Positions 44,466 to 55,109 of a stretch of DNA of 64,000 bases are shown here, piece after piece. Position numbers and translations under genes: made by a program. The notes under the pieces are model-generated. The model did not search any database. It saw only the letters and a program-made list of their open reading frames with translations, and was not told the origin of the DNA. Within the stretch, counting starts at the first letter, position 1; every line of letters begins with the position of its first letter. The stretch comes from Hyphomicrobiales bacterium (GTDB lineage Bacteria > Pseudomonadota > Alphaproteobacteria > Rhizobiales > NORP267). The stretch lies in NCBI GenBank assembly GCA_021775875.1, contig JAJFHA010000002.1, forward strand, positions 124,001 to 188,000, in the 5' to 3' direction.

Positions 44466-45364
44466 CAGCTCTGTCTTTCCCGCCACCAATCGATGGCATC
44501 TTGCAGCATTTCATCCAGTTCAAAAACCGGTTCAAAACCGGTCTTAACTTTCAAAGGCCTAGCATCACCCCAAAGATTTGGTGGTTCGCCTGGCCGGTCT
44601 TCAAGTTCTCCGATTTCGATCAGATCGGGGCGTTTCATCAACTTGCCTATAGCGCGGGATATGTCCGCCAGTCGGACAGGTACCCCGCGGCACAAGTTGA
44701 TTTCGCCTTTGAAGCGGCTTGTTAGCAGGTGCGCGAAGGCTTTGCCATAGTCTGATGTGTGCATAATGTCCCGGACTTGAATGCCTGACGAGGTTTTCGC
44801 GGGCTGACCCTGCAAGATCGATCTGACGATGGACGGCACCAGGCGATTTTCAGGTTCGTCCGGCCCGGTGGCGAGAAAAACCCGGCCCCAGGTCCAGTTA
44901 GCCTGATGTTCGGTCGCCAGCTTTTCCAAAGCGAGGCGCAGGTTATGTTTTGCCACGCCATAAGGCAGGGTTGGTGCAAGCCGGGTTTCTCCAACGATAC
45001 AGGGGCCTTCTTGAGGGGGGGTATATTCAACACACGTGCCCGCCGCTATGATGTGATTTCCCCCCTTCTCCAGAAAGGTGGCGAAGAGTTGTTTACTCGC
45101 CGCCAGCCAAACCTCATTTTCCGGCGCGGTCCAGAAATAACCGTGCCGGGTTTCCCATGCGAGATGGATGAGGGCATCATATCCACAACAAATAGCTTCG
45201 GCAGGGAATGCAGGATCGGTCATGTCGCCCACAACAATATTGGCACCGGCATGAATTGTAGTTTTGCTACGGCTCAAAATCGTGACGTCGTGGCCCAAAC
45301 GCAGAAGTTCGGTGACACAATGGCGACCGATAAATCCTGTTCCTCCGGTAACCAGAACTTTCAT
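44465..45364 (-). CDS. NAD-dependent sugar epimerase/dehydratase (4-ketoreductase candidate)
   Basis: About 299 residues from ATG 45364 (GGAGCG upstream). Extended SDR fold with MKVLVTGGTGFIG, an active-site AAGTCVEY and PYGVAKHNL (Tyr-x3-Lys). In NDP-sugar pathways such enzymes reduce the 4-keto group in the last step. Placed after dehydratase, C-methyltransferase and 3,5-epimerase, that role fits here. It could instead be an epimerase. Confidence 0.85.
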   Translation of the reverse strand: MKVLVTGGTGFIGRHCVTELLRLGHDVTILSRSKTTIHAGANIVVGDMTDPAFPAEAICCGYDALIHLAWETRHGYFWTAPENEVWLAASKQLFATFLEKGGNHIIAAGTCVEYTPPQEGPCIVGETRLAPTLPYGVAKHNLRLALEKLATEHQANWTWGRVFLATGPDEPENRLVPSIVRSILQGQPAKTSSGIQVRDIMHTSDYGKAFAHLLTSRFKGEINLCRGVPVRLADISRAIGKLMKRPDLIEIGELEDRPGEPPNLWGDARPLKVKTGFEPVFELDEMLQDAIDWWRERQS

Positions 45365-45368
45365 GATT

Positions 45369-45905
45369 TTACGCTCCGGCACTGACCAATGGCCAGGCTG
45401 CATCACGGTCGCTCATGATTGCAGGGGCGCGGGGCCAATCGATGGCGAATGCCGGGTCGTCCCAGCGAAATCCGGTGCTTGCGTCTGCGACATATGCGCT
45501 GCCCATCAGGTAGGTCACCTCGCAGTCGTCGGTGAGCGAGATAAATCCATGGGCGAATCCGGCCGGGATATAGAGTGCGTTCATGCGTTCAGAGGATAAC
45601 GTTTCGCTCGTCCATTGGAGATAGGTATCTGATCCGAGGCGGATATCTACGGCGACATCAAAGATCGACCCGCGCGAGCAGCGGACGATTTTCTGCTCGC
45701 CATGGGGATCGCGCTGATAGTGCATTCCGCGCAATGTGCCAGCGATTTTGTTGGTGGAAATATTCGTCTGTAAAATTTTGAAATCAATTCCGGCATCAGA
45801 CAATTCATCGACGCAAAAAGTGCGGGCAAACTGGCCGCGCTCATCGCCTGCCGGTTCCACTTCGAGGTGAAACACGCCGTCAATGTCTTTTGGAGTTATG
45901 ATCAT
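45369..45905 (-). CDS. rfbC: dTDP/CDP-4-keto-6-deoxysugar 3,5-epimerase (RfbC/RmlC family)
   Basis: A 178-residue cupin epimerase. The catalytic base lies in LRGMHYQ (His), with QKIVRCSRGSIFDVAVDIR and YIPAGFAHGF following, as in RmlC. It epimerises C3 and/or C5 of the 4-keto-6-deoxy sugar. In this operon the nucleotide is probably CDP rather than dTDP, because a cytidylyltransferase and CDP-glucose dehydratase are encoded and no rmlA is present. Gaps of 9 and 4 bases link it to its neighbours. Confidence 0.88.
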   Translation of the reverse strand: MIITPKDIDGVFHLEVEPAGDERGQFARTFCVDELSDAGIDFKILQTNISTNKIAGTLRGMHYQRDPHGEQKIVRCSRGSIFDVAVDIRLGSDTYLQWTSETLSSERMNALYIPAGFAHGFISLTDDCEVTYLMGSAYVADASTGFRWDDPAFAIDWPRAPAIMSDRDAAWPLVSAGA

Positions 45906-45914
45906 TTGGGCAGC

Positions 45915-47159
45915 CTAATCGGAAATCCGGATTTCTGGAACGGCAGTGACAAACTTGCTTCCGGCTTTGGCCAAATGAGCCATGTTGGACGAAATTTCCT
46001 CGCGCAAATTCCATGGTAAAATCAGCAGATAATCTGGGGCAATTTTTTCTAATATTTCGGGGGCCACAATCGGGATTCTGGAGCCTGGCAGGAATTTCCC
46101 CTGTTTGGCGGCGCTGCGGTCAGCAACAGCGATAATCTGGTTTTCGGTGATGCCGCAATAATTCAAAAAAGTATTGCCTTTTGCAGCGGCCCCGTAGGCA
46201 GCGATGGTTTTTCCGTCGGCGCGGGCCATGGTGACGAATTCCAGAAATCCGGCGCGAACCAGCGCGACACGTTCTGTAAACCCGTCATACCCGGATGCTT
46301 GGTCGAGCCTGGCTGCGCGTTCTTTGGTGCGCACGGTTTCAAGCGCCGGTCCAGCTTGATGGTTGGCATTCATATGACACACATAAAGACGGAGCGAGCC
46401 GCCATGGGTCGGGATTTCTTCCACGTCAAAGACCCGCAAATTGTGACGCGCGAAAATTGTCTCAAGGGTGCCCAGTGATAGATAGGAAAAATGCTCGTGG
46501 TAGATTGTATCAAACTGGATTTTGGCGATCAGATTGAGCAGATGCGGGAATTCGATGGTCCAGACACCCTCGGCTTTTAGAAGCAGCGGGATGCCGCCAA
46601 CGAAATCGTTGATATCCGGGACGTGGGCCAGAACATTGTTTGACGCGATCAGATCGGCCTTGCGGTCATCATTTGCCAGCCGGGTTGCGGTCTCGACGCC
46701 GAAAAAACTGACATCTGTCGGTACCCCTTTGGCGATCGCAACATCGGCGACATTGGCGGCTGGTTCGATCCCGAGAACTGGAATATCGGCGGCTACAAAA
46801 TGCTGCAACAGATAGCCATCGTTACTGGCAATCTCAATCGCAAGTGAATTTCCGTCGAGACCAAACCGATCACCAACCTTGTTGCAATAGGCTTTTGCAT
46901 GGGCAACCCAGCTATCGGAATAGGATGAAAAATAGGCGTAATCAGAAAAAATCGCGTCGGGCGGAACCACGTCTTCGACCTGTACCAGAAAACATGCGTC
47001 GCAGACCATTGCGTGCAACGGATAGCGCGGTTCGGGCTGGTCCAGCTGTTCAGGCATCAGATACGAATTGGCAAGCGGGGTTTTGCCCAAGTCTACCAAT
47101 GTTCGTGTAAGCGGTGTTTCGCAAAATCGGCACCGGCGGGTAGAAGTGTTTGTGCTCAT
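45915..47159 (-). CDS. NDP-hexose C-methyltransferase (TylC3-like)
   Basis: A 414-residue protein with an N-terminal zinc motif (CRFC at the start, then CDAC near residue 55), a SAM-binding domain (IEIASNDGYLLQHF) and a C-terminal domain with AYGAAAKGNTFLNYCG. This layout is that of NDP-4-keto-sugar C-3 methyltransferases. It would add a methyl branch to the CDP-4-keto-6-deoxysugar. It overlaps rfbG by 4 bases. Confidence 0.85.
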   Translation of the reverse strand: MSTNTSTRRCRFCETPLTRTLVDLGKTPLANSYLMPEQLDQPEPRYPLHAMVCDACFLVQVEDVVPPDAIFSDYAYFSSYSDSWVAHAKAYCNKVGDRFGLDGNSLAIEIASNDGYLLQHFVAADIPVLGIEPAANVADVAIAKGVPTDVSFFGVETATRLANDDRKADLIASNNVLAHVPDINDFVGGIPLLLKAEGVWTIEFPHLLNLIAKIQFDTIYHEHFSYLSLGTLETIFARHNLRVFDVEEIPTHGGSLRLYVCHMNANHQAGPALETVRTKERAARLDQASGYDGFTERVALVRAGFLEFVTMARADGKTIAAYGAAAKGNTFLNYCGITENQIIAVADRSAAKQGKFLPGSRIPIVAPEILEKIAPDYLLILPWNLREEISSNMAHLAKAGSKFVTAVPEIRISD

Positions 47160-48205
47160 GATAATTCCAGATAGGCATCAAGCTGGGTATTGGTGACCTC
47201 AAGGATATCTTCGCCATTGCTGTAGGCGCGGTACCATGCGGCTGTCCAATTCAGGGTTTCGATCAAACCAAGGCGGCTGACTTTACCCAATGTTTTTTGG
47301 GCCAGGGAGGTATCAAGAGCCAAGGCTTGTTTTTCGGGAGCGAAAGTTCCCTCCGCCTGACGCCATGGTTTGCCGTCAAGCGCCGTGATCATGATGTCTG
47401 CGATCTTTCGTACCGGAGCTGACCCTTCGGCATCAGGGCCGAAATTCAGGGATCGGGGCGTGCCAGATTCTATCGCCAGTTTTTCGCAATAAAGTAGATA
47501 TCCCTCCAACGGTTCAAGGACATGCTGCCAAGGCCTTGTTGCGTCGGGATAGCGCAGCTCCAACGCCTGACCAGACTTAACAGCGCGCCAAATATCGGGG
47601 ATCAGGCGATTTTCGGAAAAATCTCCGCCACCGACTACATTGCCGGCGCGTGCGGTTGCGACCAAAATGCCTTCGCGCTCAAGAAAGCTTTTTGCATAGG
47701 CGTTGGTGACAATTTCGGACGCCGCCTTGGAGGCTGAATAAGGGTCGTCGCCGCCAAGGGAGTCTATTTCAGTAAAGGCGTTCCCGGTTTCCCGGTTCTG
47801 ATAAACCTTGTCGCTGGTGACGTTGAGAACAATAGTCGGAGAGGTTTCGCGCAGGGCTTCGAGCAGATTGATGGTGCCCATGATGTTTGTATTGAAGGTA
47901 TCGACCGGGTCTCGGTAAGAACGCGGGACCAATGCTTGAGCCGCCAGATGAATGACAATCTGGGGGTTGGCTTGTTGGATCAAGGCGCTGACGGCATCTT
48001 CATCGCGAATATCGGTAAAGTCGGATGATGAATTTCCCAGCAAAGTGAATAGGGCCGGATTCTGGTCCGGGGCGAGCGCCAATCCGGTTACCTCGGCACC
48101 AAGCCGGTTCAGCCACAGGTGCAGCCAGGCTCCCTTGAAGCCGGTATGGCCGGTCAGGAGGACACGTTTTCCGTGCCAGAAAGAAGGGTCGGGACGCTTG
48201 CTCAC
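47156..48205 (-). CDS. rfbG: CDP-glucose 4,6-dehydratase
   Basis: A 349-residue extended SDR that converts CDP-glucose to CDP-4-keto-6-deoxyglucose. It has LLTGHTGFKGAWL (nucleotide loop), HLAAQALVPRSY, the Thr-Asp-Lys segment NVTSDKVY and DPYSASKAA (Tyr-x3-Lys). TGFKGAWL is characteristic of CDP-glucose rather than dTDP-glucose dehydratases. It starts 6 bases after rfbF stops. Confidence 0.93.
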   Translation of the reverse strand: MSKRPDPSFWHGKRVLLTGHTGFKGAWLHLWLNRLGAEVTGLALAPDQNPALFTLLGNSSSDFTDIRDEDAVSALIQQANPQIVIHLAAQALVPRSYRDPVDTFNTNIMGTINLLEALRETSPTIVLNVTSDKVYQNRETGNAFTEIDSLGGDDPYSASKAASEIVTNAYAKSFLEREGILVATARAGNVVGGGDFSENRLIPDIWRAVKSGQALELRYPDATRPWQHVLEPLEGYLLYCEKLAIESGTPRSLNFGPDAEGSAPVRKIADIMITALDGKPWRQAEGTFAPEKQALALDTSLAQKTLGKVSRLGLIETLNWTAAWYRAYSNGEDILEVTNTQLDAYLELS

Positions 48206-48211
48206 CGGGTT

Positions 48212-48985
48212 TTAATTCCAGGTTTTCCAGGGCGGGTTGCCAGAGGCCCAGAGTGATTCCAAATGGCGTTTATCGCGCAGAGTATCCATGGCGTGCCAAA
48301 AGCCGTCATGGATAAAGGCATTCAATTGTCCGTCTTCGGCAAGGCCTTCGAGAGGCCCGGTTTCCCATACGGTGTCGGTCCCGGTGATTCTGCTAAGCAC
48401 CGAGGGTTCAGCCACAAAAAACCCGCCATTGATGAGGCCGCCATCGCCTGCCGGTTTTTCCTTGAAGCGCAGAACATTGCTGCCCTCAAGTTCAATGGCG
48501 CCGTAGCGTCCGGGCGGGGCAACAGCGGTTACGGTTGCTTCTTTGCCTGAATTTTTGTGGGATTCGATTAATTTTCCGACATCAATATCAGATACACCGT
48601 CGCCATAAGTCAGGCAGAATGGTTCGTCTTTGTCGAGGTGACCCGCTACCAGACCGACCCTGCCACCGGTCATGGTGTGCTCGCCGGTTTCTACCAAAGT
48701 GATCCGCCAATCCTCGGATTTACGGTTATGGAATGTGGTTTCGCCGGTTCCCAGATCAAAAGTCACGTCGGAGCGATGGAGCATGTAATTGGCGAAATAT
48801 TCCTTCACCATATAGCCCCTGTAGCCAAGGCAAACGATGAAGTCGTTGATGCCGTGATGGGCGTAATGCTTGATGATATGCCACAGGATCGGTTGGTCAC
48901 CGATCTCGATCATGGGCTTGGGGCGCAGATGGGTTTCCTCGGAAATCCGGGTTCCGAGGCCACCGGCTAAAATAACACATTTCAT
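48212..48985 (-). CDS. rfbF: Glucose-1-phosphate cytidylyltransferase
   Basis: About 257 residues from ATG 48985; the frame is open to 49036 but the family N-terminus is MKCVILAGGLGTRISEETHLRPKP, which begins there. That segment holds the CTP-binding loop; CLTYGDGVSDID carries the metal-binding aspartates. It makes CDP-glucose from CTP and glucose-1-phosphate. First gene of the minus-strand operon running to 42543. Confidence 0.94.
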   Translation of the reverse strand: MKCVILAGGLGTRISEETHLRPKPMIEIGDQPILWHIIKHYAHHGINDFIVCLGYRGYMVKEYFANYMLHRSDVTFDLGTGETTFHNRKSEDWRITLVETGEHTMTGGRVGLVAGHLDKDEPFCLTYGDGVSDIDVGKLIESHKNSGKEATVTAVAPPGRYGAIELEGSNVLRFKEKPAGDGGLINGGFFVAEPSVLSRITGTDTVWETGPLEGLAEDGQLNAFIHDGFWHAMDTLRDKRHLESLWASGNPPWKTWN

Positions 48986-49140
48986 GGTTTTACTCCGGCG
49001 CCTGATGCGACGTGACTTTTCCACTGCAAAAGCCAAGTTTTCTCCGATAAACCATACAGGTTAACCGGGTTCAAGAGGAACCTGTAGCAACCGAACCAGT
49101 TAACGCACTTTCTGGCTGGTTATGCGTTGGAATTTGGTTC

Positions 49141-49593
49141 CTAGCGACCATAAATGCCGATGCCGACGGTGCAGCGCCCCGCATTACAGCCCGGAATGGC
49201 AACTTCCACCTGGTATCGTCCTGTGCCCTTTGGAGACACGCTGACCAGCGGGTAATCATCAAGTTCTACGTCTTCATCAATCAGGTTGCCGTTATTGTCG
49301 TAGAGATACAGATCAACATCATTGCAATCTGAGTCGCAAAAAGAAACGATCATATATTCCCGGCCACCATCAAGCGTTACGCGGTAGGTATCGGTGCGGC
49401 CTTGATAGATTTTGTCGGTGAAGAAATCATGTGTCGCACGGAAACCCTCCCGGCCAAGCTGTCTTTCGGCTTCGCGAAGCTGACGAAGTACTTGCTGCTC
49501 ATATCTATCAGCAAGTGCTGTCTGGGCTGTGAGGGTCATTATGCCTGTCGCCAGCAATAGTCCGGCGATCTTTTTGAACATTTGTTGTGCCAT
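49141..49593 (-). CDS. Secreted protein with a PPC-like beta domain
   Basis: A 150-residue protein. The N-terminus MAQQMFKKIAGLLLATGIMTLTAQTALADRY is a Sec signal peptide with a cleavage site after TALA. The mature part begins with a helical ERQLGREGF stretch. It then resembles bacterial pre-peptidase C-terminal (PPC) domains: YRVTLDGGREYMIVSFCDSDCNDVDLYLYDNNGNLI. Four cysteines could form two disulfides. Function unknown. Confidence 0.75.
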   Translation of the reverse strand: MAQQMFKKIAGLLLATGIMTLTAQTALADRYEQQVLRQLREAERQLGREGFRATHDFFTDKIYQGRTDTYRVTLDGGREYMIVSFCDSDCNDVDLYLYDNNGNLIDEDVELDDYPLVSVSPKGTGRYQVEVAIPGCNAGRCTVGIGIYGR

Positions 49594-49728
49594 TGCCTTA
49601 TTCCCATTACAGAAAATTGATAGTCGATTTTAGTCAATGAATACGTCAATGTCACTGTATGGGTATTCGAATCCCCTTAAAACCGGCCTTTAGTCAATGT
49701 CATTCCGTAAGTCCGGACACCAGAAACT

Positions 49729-51363
49729 ATGAATGACAGGCAAGCTTTCTCATTCCAGGATATGAAAGACGACCTGTTTGGTGGGCTGACAGCGGCGATT
49801 GTAGCGCTTCCTCTGGCGCTTGCCTTCGGGGTCGCGGCGGGCATTGGGCCCATGGCCGGCATATACGGGGCAATCGCTGTCGGGTTTTTCGCAGCCGTTT
49901 TTGGCGGTACCCGGTCGCAGGTTTCCGGCCCGACCGGACCGATGACCATCGTTATGGCTGCGGTCGTTGCACAATATGCCGACCATCTGGCGGAAGCATT
50001 CACGATTGTCATGCTTGGCGGGTTGATGCAGATCGGCTTCGGACTGTTGAAGCTCGGGCGCTATATTATCTATACGCCGGTAATGGTGGTGTCCGGGTTC
50101 ATGTCTGGTATCGGGATCATCATAATTTTAATCCAGATTTTGCCATTCTTTGGAATGGACAGTCTTGGAAATCCGCTCGCAGCGGTCCTGGCTTGGCCGT
50201 CTATAATGTTCGGTATGGAATTGGATGCAGTGATCGTTGGTGCGATCAGTCTGGGCATCATGATTGTATGGCGGGGCCGCCCTGGGATTGTCGCACCACC
50301 GCCACTTGTTGCATTGGTGGTTGGGACGCTCGCAGGTCTTTTTTTATTCCAAAAGGCACCGGTCCTGGGAGACATTCCAACCGGGTTACCGGCTTTGGTG
50401 ACGCCGTTCCTCTCACTTCCCGATTTTCCGGAAATGGTGCAGCCGGCGTTTATTCTTGCGGTACTTGGGTCGATCGACAGCCTGCTAACGTCACTGGTGG
50501 CGGATCAGATCACCCGGACCAAACACGATTCCAATCGGGAATTAATTGGGCAGGGGATTGGTAATTTCGCCGCTGGTCTGGTCGGTGGATTGCCGGGGGC
50601 TGGTGCTACCATGCGTACTGTTATCAATGTCAGAGCGGGCGGCAGGTCGCCTGTCTCCGGGGCGTTTCATGCCATTATATTATTAGCGCTGGTACTTGGC
50701 CTTGCCCCGTTAGCGGAGCCCATTCCGAAAGCAGTGTTGGCTGGGATATTGATCAAGGTCGGCTGGGATATCATCGATTGGGGCTTCGTGAAACGCATCG
50801 CCCGGGTTCCTTTGCAGGACGCAGCGATCATGCTGGTGACGCTTCTGCTGACGGTTTTTGTCGATCTGATAACGGCGGTAGCCGTGGGGGTTATCATGTC
50901 CGGCTTTGTGGCAGCGCGACGGGTGGAGGAAGTCGAAATTGGCGGGATCAGTCATGCGGACGGCGAGGGGGGCTTGAACAATTATAGGTTGAAAGAAAAA
51001 GAGCGCCACGAAATTCTGGCGGCGGATGGCGCGATTGCTCTATTTCGATTTTCGGGCATGCTGTCTTACGCGTCGGCCAGGGAATTGTCTCGGGTGGCCG
51101 GGTCAGCGGTTGCCAATCATGTGCTGATTTACGATTTTTCTGTGGTGCGGATGATCGATCTTTCAGCGGCAATGGCGATTGAAGAATTGATCAAAGCCGA
51201 GCAGGGCGGCAGGAAAACTGTCCTGCTGGTTATGCCCCAGGGTGACGCATTGGCCACGTTGGAAACGCTTGGTGTTGTTAAAACTGTTTCTGAAACCTGC
51301 AAGTTTCCATCTGTCGAAGCAGCTTTGCAGGTGGCGACGAAGCTTGTTCAACAAAATAAATAG
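49729..51363 (+). CDS. SulP-family anion transporter with STAS domain
   Basis: A 544-residue transporter. The SLC26/SulP signature lies near the N-terminus (AAIVALPLALAFGVAAGIGPMAGIYGAIAVGFFAAVFGGTRSQVSGPTGPM). About 10-12 membrane helices run to residue ~405, followed by a cytoplasmic STAS domain (IALFRFSGMLSYASAREL, then YDFSVVRMIDLSAAMAIEEL). Family members carry sulfate, bicarbonate or carboxylates. It ends 5 bases before the stop of metH on the other strand. Confidence 0.9.
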   Translation: MNDRQAFSFQDMKDDLFGGLTAAIVALPLALAFGVAAGIGPMAGIYGAIAVGFFAAVFGGTRSQVSGPTGPMTIVMAAVVAQYADHLAEAFTIVMLGGLMQIGFGLLKLGRYIIYTPVMVVSGFMSGIGIIIILIQILPFFGMDSLGNPLAAVLAWPSIMFGMELDAVIVGAISLGIMIVWRGRPGIVAPPPLVALVVGTLAGLFLFQKAPVLGDIPTGLPALVTPFLSLPDFPEMVQPAFILAVLGSIDSLLTSLVADQITRTKHDSNRELIGQGIGNFAAGLVGGLPGAGATMRTVINVRAGGRSPVSGAFHAIILLALVLGLAPLAEPIPKAVLAGILIKVGWDIIDWGFVKRIARVPLQDAAIMLVTLLLTVFVDLITAVAVGVIMSGFVAARRVEEVEIGGISHADGEGGLNNYRLKEKERHEILAADGAIALFRFSGMLSYASARELSRVAGSAVANHVLIYDFSVVRMIDLSAAMAIEELIKAEQGGRKTVLLVMPQGDALATLETLGVVKTVSETCKFPSVEAALQVATKLVQQNK

Positions 51364-51368
51364 TCAGG

Positions 51369-54300
51369 TCAGGCGGCCGCGTTTTTACGTTTCAACGGAT
51401 CGTAGTTCAGGATCGGCGAGAGCCAGCGTTCGATTTCTTCAAGGCTCTCACCTTTGCGGTCTGCATAATCCCTGACCTGATCTTCTTCGATCCTGCCGAC
51501 GCCAAAATAATAGCTGTCGGGATGGCCCAGATAGAGACCCGATACGGATGAAGCTGGCCACATGGCGAAACTCTCGGTGAGTTCAATGCCGGTGCGTTTT
51601 TCCGCTTCCAGAAGATCAAACAGGGTGCGTTTTTCGGTATGGTCCGGCTGTGCCGGATATCCGGGGGCGGGTCGGATGCCTTGATATTTTTCAGCAATCA
51701 GGTCTTCAGGGCTCAACGTCTCGTCGGTGGCATATCCCCAATAGTTTTTGCGAACTTCCTGATGCAGATGTTCGGCAAAGGCTTCAGCCAACCGGTCGGT
51801 CAGGGCCTGACTCAGGATTTTTGAATAATCGTCATTGGCCTTGGCAAAGCGTTCAGCAACGACGTCTTCGCCGATGCCTGCGGTGACCGCGAAGCCACCG
51901 ATATAATCCGGAATGCCGGTATCCAACGGTGCAACAAAATCGCTCAAAGCCACATTGGAGCGGCTGGTGCCACGGGCCATTTGTTGGCGCAGGGTATGGA
52001 GAACCGCTTTGGGTTTGCTGCGGCTTTCATCGGCAAATACGTGAATATCATCACCCACCGCATTGGATGGCCAGAGGCCGATAACGCCATTTGCCTGGAC
52101 CCAGTTTTGCTCGATCATGGTATCGAGCAATGCCTGCGCGTCGTTATACAGATCGCGCGCAGCTTCGCCGTAAATGGGGTCGTCGAGAATTGCCGGAAAG
52201 CGGCCCTTCATTTCCCAGGTGGCGAAGAATGGCGTCCAGTCGATAAATTTACGGATCACCGACAGGTCGTAATTCCGGAGTGATTTCAATCCGGGAATTG
52301 CAGATTTTACAGGTGCTGATTTGTTCCAGTCGATTTTGAATTTGTTGTCGCGGGCAGATTCAATGGCTAAGCGGGTGCGCTTGGCCCCGCCGCGTTGATA
52401 ATCATCTGCCATGCGGCGATATTCGTCCTGGATATCTTTGACAAAAGCCGGACGGCGTTCGCTGGATATAAGATTTGTGGTGACCCCAACGGCGCGGCTG
52501 GCATCGGTCACGTAAACCGCCTGGCCCCGATTGTAATTGGGATGAATTTTGATTGCCGTATGAATTTTGCTGGTGGTGGCCCCCCCAATCAAAAGCGGCA
52601 GGTCCATACCCTGGCGCTCCATTTCGGCAGCCACGTGGCACATTTCATCAAGCGACGGCGTGATCAGGCCGGACAGACCAATGGCGCTGACTTTCTCCTT
52701 AACCGCGACTTCAAGAATTTTCGCGGACGGCACCATGACGCCCAGATCGATCACTTCGAAATTGTTGCATTGGAGCACGACGCCGACAATATTTTTGCCG
52801 ATGTCGTGGACATCGCCCTTGACGGTGGCGAGCAGAATTTTGCCGGCGGACGTGCTGCCCTCCAGTCCCTGTTCTCGCTTTTCCTCTTCCATAAATGGCA
52901 GCAGATGGGCGACCGCCTGTTTCATGACACGGGCGGATTTCACCACTTGCGGCAGAAACATTTTGCCGGAGCCAAACAAATCGCCGACGCGGTTCATGCC
53001 CTCCATCAATGGGCCTTCGATCAGTTCGAGCGTGCGGGTGGTGGTGGGCCGGGCTTCTTCCAGATCTTCAATAATATAGTCTGCAATGCCTTTGACCAAT
53101 GCGTGCGCTAGGCGTTCGTTGACGTCTTCTTCGCGCCACGAAAGATCGTTTTCCACTCGCGCCTTACCGGCTTCACCGCGGTAACCTTCTGCGATTTCCA
53201 GTAACCTGTCGGTGGCATCATCGCGCCGGTTCAGCACTACATCTTCGCAGGCTTCACGAAGTTCTGGGTCAATTTCATCATACACCGCCAATTGCCCGGC
53301 ATTGACGATGGCCATGTCGAGACCGGCCTGGATGGCGTGATAGAGAAATACCGAATGCATGGCTTCGCGTACCGGCTCGTTGCCACGGAACGAAAAGGAG
53401 AGGTTTGACAAACCGCCAGAGACGCGTGCACCGGGCAGGTGCTTTTTGATCTCGCGCGTGGCTTCGATAAAGGCGACACCGTAATTATTATGTTCTTCGA
53501 TCCCTGTGGCGACGGCAAAAATATTGGGGTCGAAAATAATGTTGTTGGGATCGATCCCCGCAACCTCTGTGAGTAATTCATAGGAGCGTTTGCAAATCTC
53601 GAATTTGCGTTCAGCGGTCTCCGCCTGGCCTTCTGTATCGAACGCCATTACCACTACGGCAGCGCCGTATCGTTTCACCAATTTGGCTTGTTCCAGGAAC
53701 TGCTCTTCGCCTTCCTTCATGGAAATCGAATTGACAATGGCCTTGCCCTGGACGCATTTCAGGCCTGCTTCGATGACCGACCATTTGGATGAATCCACCA
53801 TGATCGGCACTTGGGCGATATCGGGTTCGGCGGCCAGTAAATTCAGATAGGTGGTCATGGCTTCTTCGGAATCGAGCAAACCTTCATCCATGTTGATATC
53901 GATGATCCGGGCGCCGTTTTGCACCTGTTGGCGGGCCACTTCGAGGGCGGCATCGTAATCGCCGTTGGTGATGAGTTTGCGGAAGCGGGCGGAGCCGGTA
54001 ACATTAGTGCGTTCGCCGACATTCACGAAATTCGTATCCGGTGTCAGGTTGAATGGCTCAAGCCCCGACAAACGCATTTGTTTTGGCTGATCGGGAATAT
54101 TGCGTGGTTCAACGCCCTCAATAGCTTTAGCAAAAGCGGCGATATGATCTGGTGTTGTGCCACAACACCCGCCGATGACATTGACGAGACCAGACTTCGC
54201 GAATTCACCCATGAGGGCAGCCATGTGGGCCGGACTTTCGTCATATTCGCCAAATTCGTTCGGCAACCCGGCATTGGGATAGGCGCAGACAAGGGTATCG

Positions 54301-55109
54301 GTAATGCGCGATAATTCATCGATATGCTGGCGCATTTCAGCAGCCCCAAGCGCGCAGTTCAGGCCAAACGAGAAAGGTTTGGTGTGGCGCAGGGAGTTCC
54401 AGAAGGCTTCAGGTGTCTGGCCCGACAGGGTGCGACCCGATAGATCAGTGATGGTGCCGGAAATCATTACCGGCAAGGGGGTTCCGGTTTCGGCAAAAAC
54501 CTCTTCAAGAGCGAACAGAGCGGCCTTTGCGTTCAGGGTATCGAAGATGGTTTCGATCAGGATCAGATCGACACCGCCTGCAACCAGTGCGCGGGCGGCT
54601 TCCACATAGGCAATCCGCAGGTCGTCAAAGTTGGCTGCCCGGTATCCAGGCCGGTTGACGTCTGGTGACATTGAGGCGGTGCGGTTGGTGGGGCCCATGG
54701 CACCTGCGACGGCGCGGGGGCGGCCCGGTGTTTTTTGCTCAAACTCATCGGCAATTTTGCGGGCAAGCCTGGCGGATTCAAAATTCAGTTTGTAGACATT
54801 CTCCTCCGCACCGTAATCGGCTTGCGCGATTGAGGTGGAGGAGAACGTGTTGGTGCAGATGATGTCGGCACCGGCTTGGAGGTAGGATTCATGGATTTTG
54901 CGGATGATGTCCGGCTGGGTCAGGCTCAGAATATCGAGATTACCGCGCAGATCCTGTTTCCAGTTTGCGAACAGGTCGCCGCGAAAGCTCTCCTCTGAGA
55001 GATTGTAGCCCTGAATGGCGGTCCCCATGGCGCCGTCGAGCAATAGAATGCGGGATTTGGCGGCCTCTGCAAGCTGGGCCATGCGCGATGAAGGTTGATT
55101 TTCAGGCAT
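51369..55109 (-). CDS. metH: Cobalamin-dependent methionine synthase
   Basis: A 1246-residue full-length MetH. Domains: homocysteine-binding (residues ~10-335, zinc Cys pair in [12 protein letters not shown]), folate-binding (~355-620), the cobalamin cap and B12-binding Rossmann domain (~660-900; GDVHDIGKN with axial His768), and the SAM-activation domain (~920-1240; [15 protein letters not shown]). It methylates homocysteine with the methyl group of 5-methyltetrahydrofolate. It overlaps metF by 8 bases, so both are one operon under the ArsR-type regulator. Confidence 0.97.
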   Translation of the reverse strand: MPENQPSSRMAQLAEAAKSRILLLDGAMGTAIQGYNLSEESFRGDLFANWKQDLRGNLDILSLTQPDIIRKIHESYLQAGADIICTNTFSSTSIAQADYGAEENVYKLNFESARLARKIADEFEQKTPGRPRAVAGAMGPTNRTASMSPDVNRPGYRAANFDDLRIAYVEAARALVAGGVDLILIETIFDTLNAKAALFALEEVFAETGTPLPVMISGTITDLSGRTLSGQTPEAFWNSLRHTKPFSFGLNCALGAAEMRQHIDELSRITDTLVCAYPNAGLPNEFGEYDESPAHMAALMGEFAKSGLVNVIGGCCGTTPDHIAAFAKAIEGVEPRNIPDQPKQMRLSGLEPFNLTPDTNFVNVGERTNVTGSARFRKLITNGDYDAALEVARQQVQNGARIIDINMDEGLLDSEEAMTTYLNLLAAEPDIAQVPIMVDSSKWSVIEAGLKCVQGKAIVNSISMKEGEEQFLEQAKLVKRYGAAVVVMAFDTEGQAETAERKFEICKRSYELLTEVAGIDPNNIIFDPNIFAVATGIEEHNNYGVAFIEATREIKKHLPGARVSGGLSNLSFSFRGNEPVREAMHSVFLYHAIQAGLDMAIVNAGQLAVYDEIDPELREACEDVVLNRRDDATDRLLEIAEGYRGEAGKARVENDLSWREEDVNERLAHALVKGIADYIIEDLEEARPTTTRTLELIEGPLMEGMNRVGDLFGSGKMFLPQVVKSARVMKQAVAHLLPFMEEEKREQGLEGSTSAGKILLATVKGDVHDIGKNIVGVVLQCNNFEVIDLGVMVPSAKILEVAVKEKVSAIGLSGLITPSLDEMCHVAAEMERQGMDLPLLIGGATTSKIHTAIKIHPNYNRGQAVYVTDASRAVGVTTNLISSERRPAFVKDIQDEYRRMADDYQRGGAKRTRLAIESARDNKFKIDWNKSAPVKSAIPGLKSLRNYDLSVIRKFIDWTPFFATWEMKGRFPAILDDPIYGEAARDLYNDAQALLDTMIEQNWVQANGVIGLWPSNAVGDDIHVFADESRSKPKAVLHTLRQQMARGTSRSNVALSDFVAPLDTGIPDYIGGFAVTAGIGEDVVAERFAKANDDYSKILSQALTDRLAEAFAEHLHQEVRKNYWGYATDETLSPEDLIAEKYQGIRPAPGYPAQPDHTEKRTLFDLLEAEKRTGIELTESFAMWPASSVSGLYLGHPDSYYFGVGRIEEDQVRDYADRKGESLEEIERWLSPILNYDPLKRKNAAA

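Noticed and set aside
49655..49680. tRNA-like T-loop sequence (GGTATTCGAATCCCC)
   Set aside because: No acceptor, D-arm or anticodon arm can be built from the bases upstream, and there is no CCA end or 3' stem partner.
52395..53111. A 238-codon plus-strand open frame within metH
   Set aside because: Antisense to the folate/B12-binding part of metH, composition is His/Phe-rich as expected for a shadow frame, and no ribosome binding site is visible.
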